From positions 27,766,773-27,830,772 of the forward strand of contig NC_049980.1 in the NCBI RefSeq assembly GCF_000003815.2: a stretch of DNA of 64,000 nucleotides, written 5' to 3'. Source of the DNA: Branchiostoma floridae (taxonomy: Eukaryota > Chordata > Leptocardii > Amphioxiformes > Branchiostomatidae). Under the pieces are notes generated by a model. The model was not told the origin of the DNA. It saw only the letters and a list, made by a program, of their open reading frames with translations, and searched no databases. Each line of letters opens with the position of its first letter. The first letter of the stretch is position 1. This document shows positions 1 to 10,805 of this stretch, piece by piece. The translations under genes were made by a program, and so were the position numbers.

Positions 1-306
1 TCCTTGCAAAATTGGACATCACGGAGAAGCAAGGATGGGATATACTAAAGACGTCACGAAAGACATCTGACAGCGCTCTCGTAGTGGACTTTCTGTTGCA
101 GTTTTACTAGAAATCATCTTGTTAATTGACTTGTATAATCTTCTTTTGGTCACACACCAGTATTACACTCGAAGGGTAACTACAGAATTACAATTCTGTC
201 ACGCTATTTGACATGCATTATTCTGTAATTTCATCATTATATATTGCTGTAGCTGTCATTTTGCGATTACTTTTCCGATATGTTGTCGAAGAAAATAATC
301 AATAAA
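1..306 (+). other. 3' UTR end of an IF gene lying upstream of the window
   Basis: This stretch aligns closely with 46205-46526, the 3' untranslated end of the plus-strand IF gene at 42470. Both contain the blocks GACAGCGCTCTCGT and TCTTTTGGTCACACACCAGT, and both end in CAATAAAAC. AATAAA at 301-306 is the likely polyadenylation signal. It has no usable reading frame. The simplest reading is that a paralog of the 42470 gene ends here and its coding exons lie outside the window. Confidence 0.6.
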
Positions 307-1439
307 ACAATGAGATTGGTATAGCTATGTTTCGTTTGATTTTTATATGATTTCCCATAGTTGTAAAATTGTGGGCAAAGTGAAAAAATCACTATGTAAA
401 AATAGAAATGAATGAAAAGGTAATTTTTTTGCCCCAGATGCACCGTCTCAACATGAAATCATCGCATATTGATAAGCAAGGGTCTTTAGAAAAAAAACAC
501 ATCACGTACACTGTCAGAATAATCTCAAAGAACAATTGCCAAAACGTATATAATCCTCCTCACGACAAAGTTACTCTAGGTGCTATGACCAAGTTTTAAG
601 TGCCTGTGCCAAATTTGACGCCTTATAACTCCCAAACGGCTTGTGTTAGAACAACCAAAGTTTGTGACTTATTCTGGAATATTGTTGGTAACAATTCACA
701 AGTTCATGTTTATTGCGACCAGTTTCTGAAAGGCATATTTTACAAAAATCACAAATTTTGGGGTAAACAATGAGATTTTTATATATTTTCTTGCTATACT
801 ATACTTGCTTTTATACATCTTTAATATATAACATATCTTCATTGGGCAATTATAATTAGATATTACTAATTTATGCTAATATGCAAAATCCAAGATGGCG
901 AACAATAGCTTCATGAAAAATATAAGAATAAGTGTAAGATTTCATCACTACTTGGTATTTTCACTGAAAAAGTATTTATGTGAACCGTTTTAATCCGTTT
1001 TCATGGGGGTTGGGGTTATATGTTAAAAAAAAATTATCCTAAGACATTGATGATGATGATCAAAAATGTCGGATTGAAAGTGATAGCTTAAACATATGTG
1101 ACGTAATTTTATGACGTCATCCTGACGTAGTTGTGGTGGCTTTGGACAATAGAAGTTTCAGTAGACTTAAAGATTTATAAAAAAAAACCTTTAATGGTAA
1201 CTTTACTGTGATATATTTGGTATTATAGGAATTCCCCTTTTACCCCCAAAAAATCAATAACGCCATACGTCATACGTCATATACGTTATAATGATATGAA
1301 ATTTTAGGAATTGTAAAACACGACAATCACATCATCCCCTGAAAATTTGGCGATCGAGCCGTTTTGAAATTATGAAGGGCGGCCGAATGAGGCACCCCAC
1401 CCAACGCCAGGGAATACCAATAAAAGCCTAGTCTGGATG

Positions 1440-1440
<1 letters not shown>
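307..1440. mobile_element. Decayed MITE-like DNA transposon (TTAA family) with a U-repeat fragment
   Basis: Bases 346-420 match a fragment of the U repeat (TATATGATTT..CCATAGTT). From about 596 to 1435 the sequence matches the element family seen at 8925, 12559 and 52507. The left part reads AGTGCCTGTGCC and CTCCCAAACGGCTTG. It is rich in TGACGTCA-like words, and the right end, near AGTCTGGATG, is a worn terminal repeat. No transposase frame is visible. Confidence 0.45.
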
Positions 1441-2540
<1,100 letters not shown>

Positions 2541-2940
2541 GTCCTTTTTTGTGGCCATGACTTGTCCTTTGAGCTTCGAGCGTGTCTTTTACTTTGAAAC
2601 TAGCAAGACCCTCTAGGCGGTATATTCTGGTGCCAAAGCATCTGCCCGGCACACTAGTTCTTTACAGTTTTATTACGGTCACTTAACATACCGTCACCTC
2701 CTGTCAACAATCTGCTTGGCTTACGAAGCTCGCTATTGGTGAACCGCATCGTTTCAGATTATAGAAACCCATTGGTTCCTGGTTTCTGTGAGGTTTACCA
2801 AGGACATAGCCGACCTCAATGTGTCAGCGCATCACAGGTTCATGACCTGTCTTTTCCACAAAATGGCTTCATATAGGAAGCAATTTGTGTACTTAGTATG
2901 TAGGGCAATCAAATATTTGAGGTAAAAAAATAGTTAAGAT
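2541..2940 (-). pseudogene. Relic of an M-family IF gene: promoter and first codons only
   Basis: On the minus strand an ATG at 2558-2556 opens with M-A-T-K, the start of the M-family IF genes at 15748, 31021 and 55567. Homology to those genes stops after about four codons, where it runs into U repeat. The 380 bases upstream of this ATG (2559-2940) match the upstream block of the other M genes almost throughout, including both ATTGG (inverted CCAAT) motifs and TGTGTCAGCGCATCACAGG. The rod-coding exons are gone, so only the promoter side of a lost gene survives. Confidence 0.65.
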
Positions 2941-2954
2941 TACGGAATAGGCAG

Positions 2955-3484
2955 TAATGCTGAAGATCAATAGAGAGATATATGGTTCCGATTACATGAC
3001 CTATTCAACTTCACAGAGCCTTAAGCCGGAATTTGCGGTTCACCGAGGGATCACTGCCATCAACTTAAATCTAATTGTAGACGCAAAGACATAGTTTGAA
3101 TATGTTCATGATTGGAATGGTCTTGGCTGGCACACGTGTGATATTTGATTGCCCCACATATCCGAGCTGCGGTATGCTCTGCAAATCGTCCTAGTCAGCA
3201 TCTGACCGGACCACATTAGCCAATAATCTGTATCCGTTATTTTTGTCATTTCTGGTGGCTTTCTGGGTACTTATATGCACAGGGAAACCCCTCTGTCCCT
3301 TTACGCAGCGCCCAACCAATGATTTGCCTTCCTGACTAAGAGATTGATAGGACGTGGTTTCATTAATCAACTTAAACAAACTTAAAAGTCTACAAAGCTT
3401 TATCTTTATGTCGGTTTAGCTCAGAATCCACCGCTTACAACTCTGTGGTAAGACTTCCCCGTTCGAAGTCCACACTAGAACAGC
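2955..3484 (+). promoter_or_regulatory. Conserved upstream block of P-family IF gene 1
   Basis: The same block precedes the ATGs at 20757, 34039 and 60613 and the pseudogene at 49511. Shared words include an E-box in CACGTGTGATATTTGATTGCCC (CACGTG 3133-3138), a CCAAT box (3316-3320), the AP-1-like TGACTAA (3333-3339) and GATTGATAGGACGTGG. The CCAAT and TGACTAA words lie about 150-165 bases before the ATG. No clear TATA box is seen. A regulatory role is inferred from conservation and position. Confidence 0.5.
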
Positions 3485-6400
3485 ATGGCGACCCAGTTGG
3501 CCAAGATGACCCGCACCGCTGAGAAGAAACAGCTCTCAGCCCTGAACGGCCAGTTCGCCTCCTACATCGAGAGGGTGCAGGCCCTGAACCAGAGCAATGC
3601 CGCCCTGGAGAGTCAGCTGCAGGCCGTCCAGGCCAAAGCCGCCCCCGTAGACAAGGGGAAGTACGAGGGGATGCTGAGTGCGCTGCGCGCTCAGGTGGAC
3701 GGGCTGTCTCAGCAGAAGGCTCAGTTGGAGTCCGAGAGGAACAGCTGGCAGTCGCAGGCGGAGGAATGGCAGGGAAAGTACGTTGATAATATTCTATTGT
3801 TGCACGAAAGCGCGAATGATTTACGCGCTCTCTTGGCACCCTCGGCGCTCACTGAGCGCTCTCCTGGCGCTCATCGTTGGATTGCCGTCCTTGGCGCTCT
3901 GACGGCGACTGTTTCGACCCGGGTCGAAAACAGTCGCGGAGGTGATGGCGACCTGAGTGACCATGGCGTTTCCATGGCTACCGTGGGCGATTTCGCTACG
4001 CTCTCGTAGCGCTCTTACCAATATTAGGTCGCAGAGAGAGAGCGCGGTATTACATATTATTAAATTGAATATTAACTGCCTCCTTATGTTAGCTTCTACC
4101 TAAAACGTGGTTTGTTTGTTGAATTGGTGACAGTAAAAAAAATTGGGCTATATCAAATTGTATAAACATGCATGGTTTTCCTTATCAATAGGTGCGAAGA
4201 GCAGTATACGGTGCGCTCGGGGCTGAAGGCCGAAATCGAGAAGAACAAAACGGTTAGTCCTAGTCCATTAGTTCTTTTGATACAGTGTAAGAAAAAAAAT
4301 GTACCGACTTAGATTAACCTGTTATCTTTCAAACAAGGAAATTTCTTTTATGTCTGTTTAAATACATGTAACGAGGATCCGCTTGATTGACGTCATAGTA
4401 GCAAGAGTGCAAGATGGTAACGAAAAACGTAAAGTTGACAGCCCGTTTCTTTTAGTTAAAGAATGGTGGAACATTAGCAATTGTTTGACTAAGATAAGTT
4501 TCTTTACCGCCATAATACAACCCTCAATACAATTTTTGTACTTGTTTAAAACTGATTTTTGGGGTATCTTACTACCTATAGCTAGATGTCTAGCCTTCAA
4601 CGACGTAAAAGACCTTAATGTTTTAGGAACTGGCAACCATCAACGCTGCTCGTTCGGGCTTCGAGAGCAGGCTGGTGGCCGCGCAGGGAGAGATCGAGGC
4701 CGTAAATAGGACTAACTCTGCGGTAAGCACGTCCGTCTGCCTGTCTGTCTGCCTGTCTGTCTGTCTGTCTGCCTGTCTGTCTGTTATACCAACCATTCAG
4801 TTGCAATAAAAAACATTCGCAAGTCTTTCAAATCCGTTCCTTGTCAAATTATCAAGTTATGCATCAATGACTTCTTTTATTAGTAATCAGATTGTAACCG
4901 AAAAACCTTTCCAAGCACACAGTGCAGAAACTGTTTAGTAATAAAATCCAGAATAAAGTTTACTCCATTTATACGCATCTTACGCATGATACGTTCTTAT
5001 ATCATAGATTACAATGGAAATGTACTCTAGGAAATAATAAAGAAACCTTGTACAAACCTGCTAACAGTTGTTGCATTTTACAGGAGATAGCAGCTATGCG
5101 GGGAGAGTTGGCCCGGACTGTGACTGCGATAGAGGCAAAGCAGGCGGTTGTGACTGGACCGGACCTCAGCGACACCCTGAGGGAGATCCGTGAGCAGTAC
5201 GAGGTGGTCGGCCAGGCGAACAGGCAGGACGCTGAGGCAAAGTACAGGGAGAAGGTAAGAACATATAACGTGTATCTTGAATTGTGTGTTTGAAATATAG
5301 TTTTTTTGTAACATAACTTCTACAGGTAAAAATACCCAAAACGACCGAGGAACTTAAACTCGTACCGCCTTTAACTAAGCGAACGACGTAAGCATGCAAA
5401 CGTTATGTGTGGACATTATGTATAGTTTAAAGTGTGGCCGGCCATGTAACCATACCAATTTATACAAGGTAGATTATGTTGATGCACATATATGTAGATG
5501 GCAGTTAAATCAGAAATTGCCAACTGCTCGTACAATTTTTAATGATTCAATACCATACCATGTTACCAGTTAGCTTTTCCAATGCAAAGCCTAGTATAGC
5601 ATGTCATTACGTACTATTCCTTTTATGTGATAGTTTGTATTTATAACCTAAGTTTGCGGAGATAGCCCTGCAACGGCAGAAAGACAGCGACGCTCTGGCA
5701 GCCGCCAGGGCAGAAGTGGCTGAGTTCCAAAAGAAGATCGACACCCTGAGGGCCGAGGCCGAGTCTATCAGGAGCAAGGTGGGTAATGTTACCAGTATAG
5801 GTAGGGGCTGGCTGTTGGGGGTATAGTGGGTCTGTGAATTATATCTGAATTTGGCACGCTAAACAGCACGAATACTAACAACCAACTGGACTCCTCGATC
5901 ACATGGACTGGTGCATCGTAGCAAATTTAGGTCGGTGATTGAGCATTTTTAACTGCTATCTTTTGAGCTTGTTTGGACGTATCAAATTTGCTATGAATTT
6001 ACTCTGTTCTATATGTTCCTATTTATCGTGACAATTCCCTGCTGTGATCATCGCCAGGCAAACTCATACATAATCTTTAAAATGCACCTGTTCTCTTGTA
6101 TCTGTAACAGAACATCGCCATGGAAGACGGCATGAACCAAACGGAGACCCGCATACAGAAGGAGATGGAATCGTACAGGCAGGCCATCGGCAAACGCGAG
6201 GCGCAGATCGAGCAAATGAAGCTGGAGATTGCACAACATCTCACCAACTACCAGGAGCTGATGAACGTCAAGATGGCGCTCGACCTCGAGATAGCCGCTT
6301 ACAGGAAGCTGTTGGAGGGAGAGGAGATCAGGTACAGGCACAGTTTTGCCATGTTTTCTGTTCCTATGCATCATGCCGAAACTGTATTCATTTCTAACCC

Positions 6401-6787
6401 TGTCAAAGCTTTGAAAAAAAAGAGACTTAAAGCAACTCCTTTGAACTGTATGCCATACGAAACGGAAAGATAAAAGGCATACCTCATATGAAGTGTATAT
6501 TTACCATGATTACATTCTGTAGCTTAATTTTCCTGACTTCTTTTCTTAAACCATATATAATTCATGTCAGACTCTATGTTATTTTCTTTGTAAGTTGTCA
6601 AGCGATGGGTAAAACCGACGCATTCCACATTTTTAAATGCCATCGCAAAAAAATCCTAATTATTATCTGATTGAAGCAAATCTGCTCGTGTTGCCTCAGT
6701 GTAGTTCGTTTTGTTTTCAAATTAGCAAACGTCTAATCACCATCTTTATTTTTTTATTTGTCCCATAGGCTGGCCGGTCAGGCTTAG
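3485..6787 (+). CDS. Cytoplasmic intermediate filament protein, P family (gene 1)
   Basis: Seven coding exons: 3485-3777, 4192-4252, 4627-4722, 5084-5254, 5653-5778, 6111-6331 and 6769-6787. All introns are GT-AG, the frame holds at every junction, and they encode 328 residues. The head is very short (about 13 residues). Coil 1A contains [19 protein letters not shown]. Coil 1B is the short chordate form. Coil 2 ends in the helix-termination motif YRKLLEGEE at residues 313-321, and the tail is only LAGQA. There is no nuclear localisation signal or CaaX box, so it is not a lamin. The product should polymerise into 10-nm cytoplasmic filaments, probably with a partner IF protein. A conserved frame continues beyond the TAG stop (see findings). 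A likely poly(A) signal lies at 7470-7475. The closest paralog is gene 5 at 34039. Confidence 0.93.
3818..4055. mobile_element. MITE-like insertion in intron 1 of IF gene 1
   Basis: The insertion is GC-rich and full of GGCGCTC words. Its ends are imperfect inverted copies: GATTTACGCGCTCTCT on the left and AGAGAGCGCGGTATTAC on the right. The same sequence is in intron 1 of gene 5 (34370-34625) but not of genes 3 and 9. It contains a near-perfect 33-base palindrome at 3905-3937. It has no coding capacity. Confidence 0.5.
4731..4786. repeat. CTGT/CTGC tetranucleotide repeat beside a splice donor
   Basis: The tract lies 8-10 bases after the exon 3 donor of gene 1. Shorter versions occupy the same place in the other P genes (21895-21911, 35287-35317, 61628-61652). 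Confidence 0.85.
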
Positions 6788-6982
6788 TCGCCCCAACCGG
6801 TTCAGACGGCCCAGACCCCCGAGCCAGTGGCACCAACACCTGGATAAAGTATTCGGCCATGCCATCGTGGAACGTTAGGACGTAATGTATTATCTAATAG
6901 CGAGCCTCTAATAGATTTGATATATGTAACATTCATTGGGACAAGCCAAAACTATTAACCAAGGTACCGTACAAGGAAGACG

Positions 6983-7141
6983 AAGGAAGGAATGGCAAGA
7001 TGGGAGGATTATATCAAAGAATGGACAGGCATGACACAAAGTGAAACACTGAGAAATGCAGGAAGCCAGGAAGAGTTGACAAAAAAGGCTACAAGATCTT
7101 CCGTGGTGGCATGTCCCTCAAATAGCTCGACTAAGGGATAG
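6983..7141 (+). mobile_element. LINE C-terminal fragment in the 3' UTR of gene 1
   Basis: From 6992 the frame reads MARWEDYIKEWTGMTQSETL, then an Arg-Ser-Ser-Val-Val segment and a stop at 7139-7141. The RWEDNIKEWTG-type motif is typical of the extreme C-terminus of LINE reverse transcriptases. The same fragment, more worn, lies in the 3' UTR of gene 5 (37540-37700), so it was inserted before those two genes separated. Bases 6788-7475 otherwise look like 3' UTR ending at AATAAA 7470-7475. Confidence 0.6.
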
Positions 7142-7619
7142 ATGACACAAAAAGCGTTGATTTTAAAGATGCCATGTATGGACGGTTCCATGATTATGAA
7201 TGGATGTCCTCACAGCGCATGTTACTCGTGAACACCACAGTTGCTATTCTGATAAGAAAATTACGATATAGCAGCAAAACTGGTAACACGATATATATCA
7301 ATAAGAAAGCATGTTTCTAAGTTACGTAACTACACACTAGGTTCGCGAACAGCTAGATACAGAGTAAATGATAGACGTGAAGACAATAAGCACCACATGT
7401 ACGTCACGTTAGTGCACCTTAATTGGAAACTACTGTGGAATATGTATCAGATGTAGAAGCACCGTACGTAATAAAAGAAGATCAAACTTAAAGAATTATT
7501 TCCTGAATGGTTCATTGCTCGTGTTTTCTTCTTCAAAACGTAGATTCCATTTCTTTTCCATTTGTTTTTCACTTCATTATCAGAAGCTGGTAACCGCAGA
7601 TAGCTAGAATCTGTAGCCG

Positions 7620-7785
7620 TTAGCCAACAATGATGTCATTCGGCATGTCCATATCCAGAACCATCACCCCGTCTCTAGGTGACATGTAGTGGGACTTGAC
7701 GGCAATTAACTGGCATTGATCTTTGTTGGTTGCTACACCAGTCGATGAAGACAAGCTGCTGCCAGCGGTGACCTGCCTCGTTGGC
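7620..7785 (-). pseudogene. GH10-like glycosidase C-terminal remnant, copy 1
   Basis: On the minus strand one frame reads ANEAGHRWQQLVFIDW. A shifted frame reads SPRDGVMVLDMDMPNDIIVG and then a stop at 7622-7620. Related pieces lie at 26612-26430 and 38290-38110, each downstream of and antisense to a P-family IF gene. The pattern of an RW..L...W segment followed by an FRGF.G.-type beta-strand segment resembles the end of animal GH10 (xylanase-like) proteins. That assignment is from memory and tentative. The copy is frame-broken and lacks the catalytic region. Confidence 0.35.
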
Positions 7786-8072
7786 CTATTACATGAAGGA
7801 TTATGAAATAACGAGGACGTAAAGTTGCATTACTATTGGTATCCTTTCGCTTAGCATACTGCAGTGAAACAATGGCAATTTCCAAAAATACTAGAAGATA
7901 ATAGAAATGTATTAGAACAAAATAAATAAATATTCATGCAATCCTTTAACAGTGAATATCGTTAAATACTTATCCGCGCGGTAGATCAACAAAAGCCAAA
8001 TGACGTATAGAGACAAAGCTGAAGTACAGCACTTAAGGAGATGACATAGATTTTAAGTAAAATCAAGTTTAG

Positions 8073-8920
8073 TCCTATTCAGACCTATTTAGGCCTTTTT
8101 GTCAACCTTGGGAGTGAGAGGCCTTTGGGGGTCCACCCCTTCTAACTCCTGCAACTCTTCAACGACTTATTGTATGGACACGAATGCTGTAGACATAACG
8201 ATAGATTTCAAGAAGTCTGACGCAAGATGACGTAATTATGACGTCATCAAATTTACTGTATTGGCTGGAACCATTAAAGATGGGTATTCCTAGAAAACCT
8301 CAAGCTATGCTACAACAATGTAACAGCAAGTGCAGATAACAGAATAATAATGTTTCTTTCGACTTATGTTGCCAATAGCAAAATCAATGACGTCAAAATG
8401 ACGTCTTCCAAATCTAAGTTATCAGTTGGGCACCGCCATCCTCTAGCCATCACCTTGAATTCAAGACAAAAATAATTTTTTTTAGAGAAAAATAGCAAAG
8501 AAATGAAATAGACTAAATCAGTTTATTTAGATATTTTTGATGAAAAAATACCTGGTAGTTGCAAGTTTTACGAGATAATAACTTAATTAAAGCTAAATAT
8601 TTTTGACCAGGTCATATGGTCCGCCATCTTTCATATTTGATAATGTAAAATAATGTAAGTAACATAAGATTTTATTAATGTAATGAAATAGCAGTAATAT
8701 AGCAATTGAAAAATGTATACAATGTTAAAATCAAAATTAGACATTTTTGTCAAAAATGCCTATCAACAAACGATTACCATGGCAACACGAAAAACAGGAC
8801 AAATCTTCAGTCTCTATAAAGTTGTTGCCAACTAAATGTTAGGAAAATTCATTAAATATGGTGGCTTTAACTTAAGCTGTTCTGGTGTTATACAATATAA
8901 AAGTAGGCACAGGCCTTTTA
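8073..8920 (-). mobile_element. Non-autonomous TTAA-family DNA transposon (B subtype)
   Basis: The left end TCCTATTCAGACC is a worn copy of the terminal repeat CCCTATCCAGACCGGG seen at 12777. The interior matches 12777-13718 along its length (paired TGACGTCA words, TACCAGGTAGTTGCAA-like block, TGCCATGGCAACACGAAAA). It abuts the A-subtype copy that begins at 8925. No transposase is visible. Confidence 0.6.
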
Positions 8921-8924
8921 ACCC

Positions 8925-9420
8925 TGTCCAGACTGGGGGCTAAAAGTGCCTGCACCAACTTTGACATCGTATAGCTCCCAAACGGATTGTGCTAGAATAG
9001 CCAAACTTGGTGACTTTTCCTAGAGTATTGTTGACAACGATCAACAAAAACTTATTTCTATGGTAACGGGTTTCTGAAAGGCATCTGCAAAAATCAATAA
9101 TTTTGGTTTAAAAAATGGGAGTTTAAGATTTTTGGCTGAAATACACTTCTTTTCATATATCTTTAATATCTGACATATCTTAGTGTGATTTCTATTATTA
9201 AATATTCATAAATTTTGCTAATTGTGATGACGTAATTGGTTAAAATATTCCAGATGGCTGACAATACCATGATGAAAAGTATAGCCAGCTTATTTTCACT
9301 TGGCTTTCATCACTACTTTGTATTTTCTTTAAAAAAAAACATTCATATGAACGTTTTCAATCCATTTTGATGAGATTTTAGCGTTATATGTTGACAAAAA
9401 ATGTATCTTAAGGGTCATTG
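8925..9420 (+). mobile_element. TTAA-family DNA transposon (A subtype), truncated
   Basis: TTAA is followed by CCCTGTCCAGACTGGGGGC and then AAAAGTGCCTGCACC. This is the A-subtype left end, as at 12559. Similarity continues through the CTCCCAAACGGATTG and ATGGCTGACAATA blocks and fades near 9410. Bases 9420-10300 hold no gene I can support; the only structure noted there is an imperfect hairpin near 9855-9920 (GGCGGCGTTCTCACGG paired with CCGTGAGAGCGCCGTC). Confidence 0.55.
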
Positions 9421-10805
9421 CATGAGAAAACCAGGAAAAAACAGGCAGATATCGGAAGATAGGGGTCAGCCAAATTCACTCATATTTTGTATGTGGGGTT
9501 GGTGGGTTTAACCTTCACCAACCATACAATTAAAACTTCTCAAGTATCTTTGACTATGGAGTTCTGGGATCCCCTTAGTGACTCTAAAAAATCAAGGCAT
9601 TTTGAGCTAAATTTGTCAAAATTTTGATCCCTGTCCTTGTAATAGTAGAAAAAGTATTTCGATTTTGATTTCCAGATGCCCTAAATAAAGCAGTTTCTTA
9701 CTACAAAATCTGGGGCCTCGCCATTGTCTTATAGATATAAGAATAACGAGTTTTAAGAGTGTTGTTGTCTTTTCTCAGTCAAACCTTATATTTTGAATGA
9801 CACTTAAATTTTATGTGTAAACTTTGCACCTTCTATGCTTTGTCCTCGGTTTGGGGTGGCGGCGTTCTCACGGCGATGAGGCAAATTTACGTAGCGGAGG
9901 CACCGTGAGAGCGCCGTCACAATTAAAATGGGGATATAACGTCCGGCAGAGCAGCACACGAGTTCAGTTACTCTTTGCCTGATGATTAAGAACGTCCGTC
10001 TGCTTATTAAACTTTAAATGATAGAAATCCGTTAATCTTTTATTTAATTTAACAAAATCGTTGCTCAGGCTGTTGCTAAGGATGTTTCAGATCGCACTTC
10101 ACAACAAAGCTAATACATAGAAATACATTTTCTGAAGTGTTTTGCTGTAATGACCTCAGTAGAAGTGTAAGGAAAAGTGCCAAACTGTTTAATGTTTAGC
10201 AGATGCAGAAACAAGTTTTTTTATGTCATTTCTGTCAGAATCTTTAGCAAAACTGTTGCTCAGGCCTTTGGTACTGGGGTATTCAGTCATGTTTCAAGCA
10301 AAGGAAAGCAAAGAGTCAAGTTCCCTTTTACATGATTTTATTCCTGTCATCTCTTATATCATGTATTACTGTTAAAATGATAATTGATTGGAAATGCTAA
10401 TTTCTACATGGGGGATATAAGAATACCCGAAAAGGAATTGATTTTACACATTTTTATTTTTGATCTTTTACGTCATTCAGTAAATACCTACTGCATCACT
10501 GCGTATATGTAGTATGTCGCATACAATAAAGAATATTCGTGGAAAGGACTACATCATGCATATTGAAATTTATCTAGAAACAAATGCGATATAATAAAGA
10601 TCAAGAACAAGGCTATTCTGTGATGAATACAAGTAATTTCCCCGATACAGTATGACATCATATGGCTCCGCTACATAGCGCGAACTGCAGACTAAGGTGG
10701 ATACAATAGGATCTTCTCTCAAGAGCTGGAGGACTTAATTTCCATCGTGACCGCACGCCTGACCTCACGGCTGCATGGTGACATCAGGACTGCTGACCTC
10801 AGGAC

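Noticed and set aside
3778-4009. Exon 1 of gene 1 read through into intron 1
   Set aside because: A good GTACGT donor at 3778 and the matching 61-bp exon 2 give the standard IF structure. The read-through lies within a MITE.
4731-4786. CRISPR-like or other spacer-containing repeat
   Set aside because: Simple tetranucleotide slippage repeat without spacers, in an animal genome.
3485-6787. Nuclear lamin identity for the IF genes
   Set aside because: The coil 1B exons have the short chordate cytoplasmic length, and there is no nuclear localisation signal, Ig-fold tail or CaaX motif.
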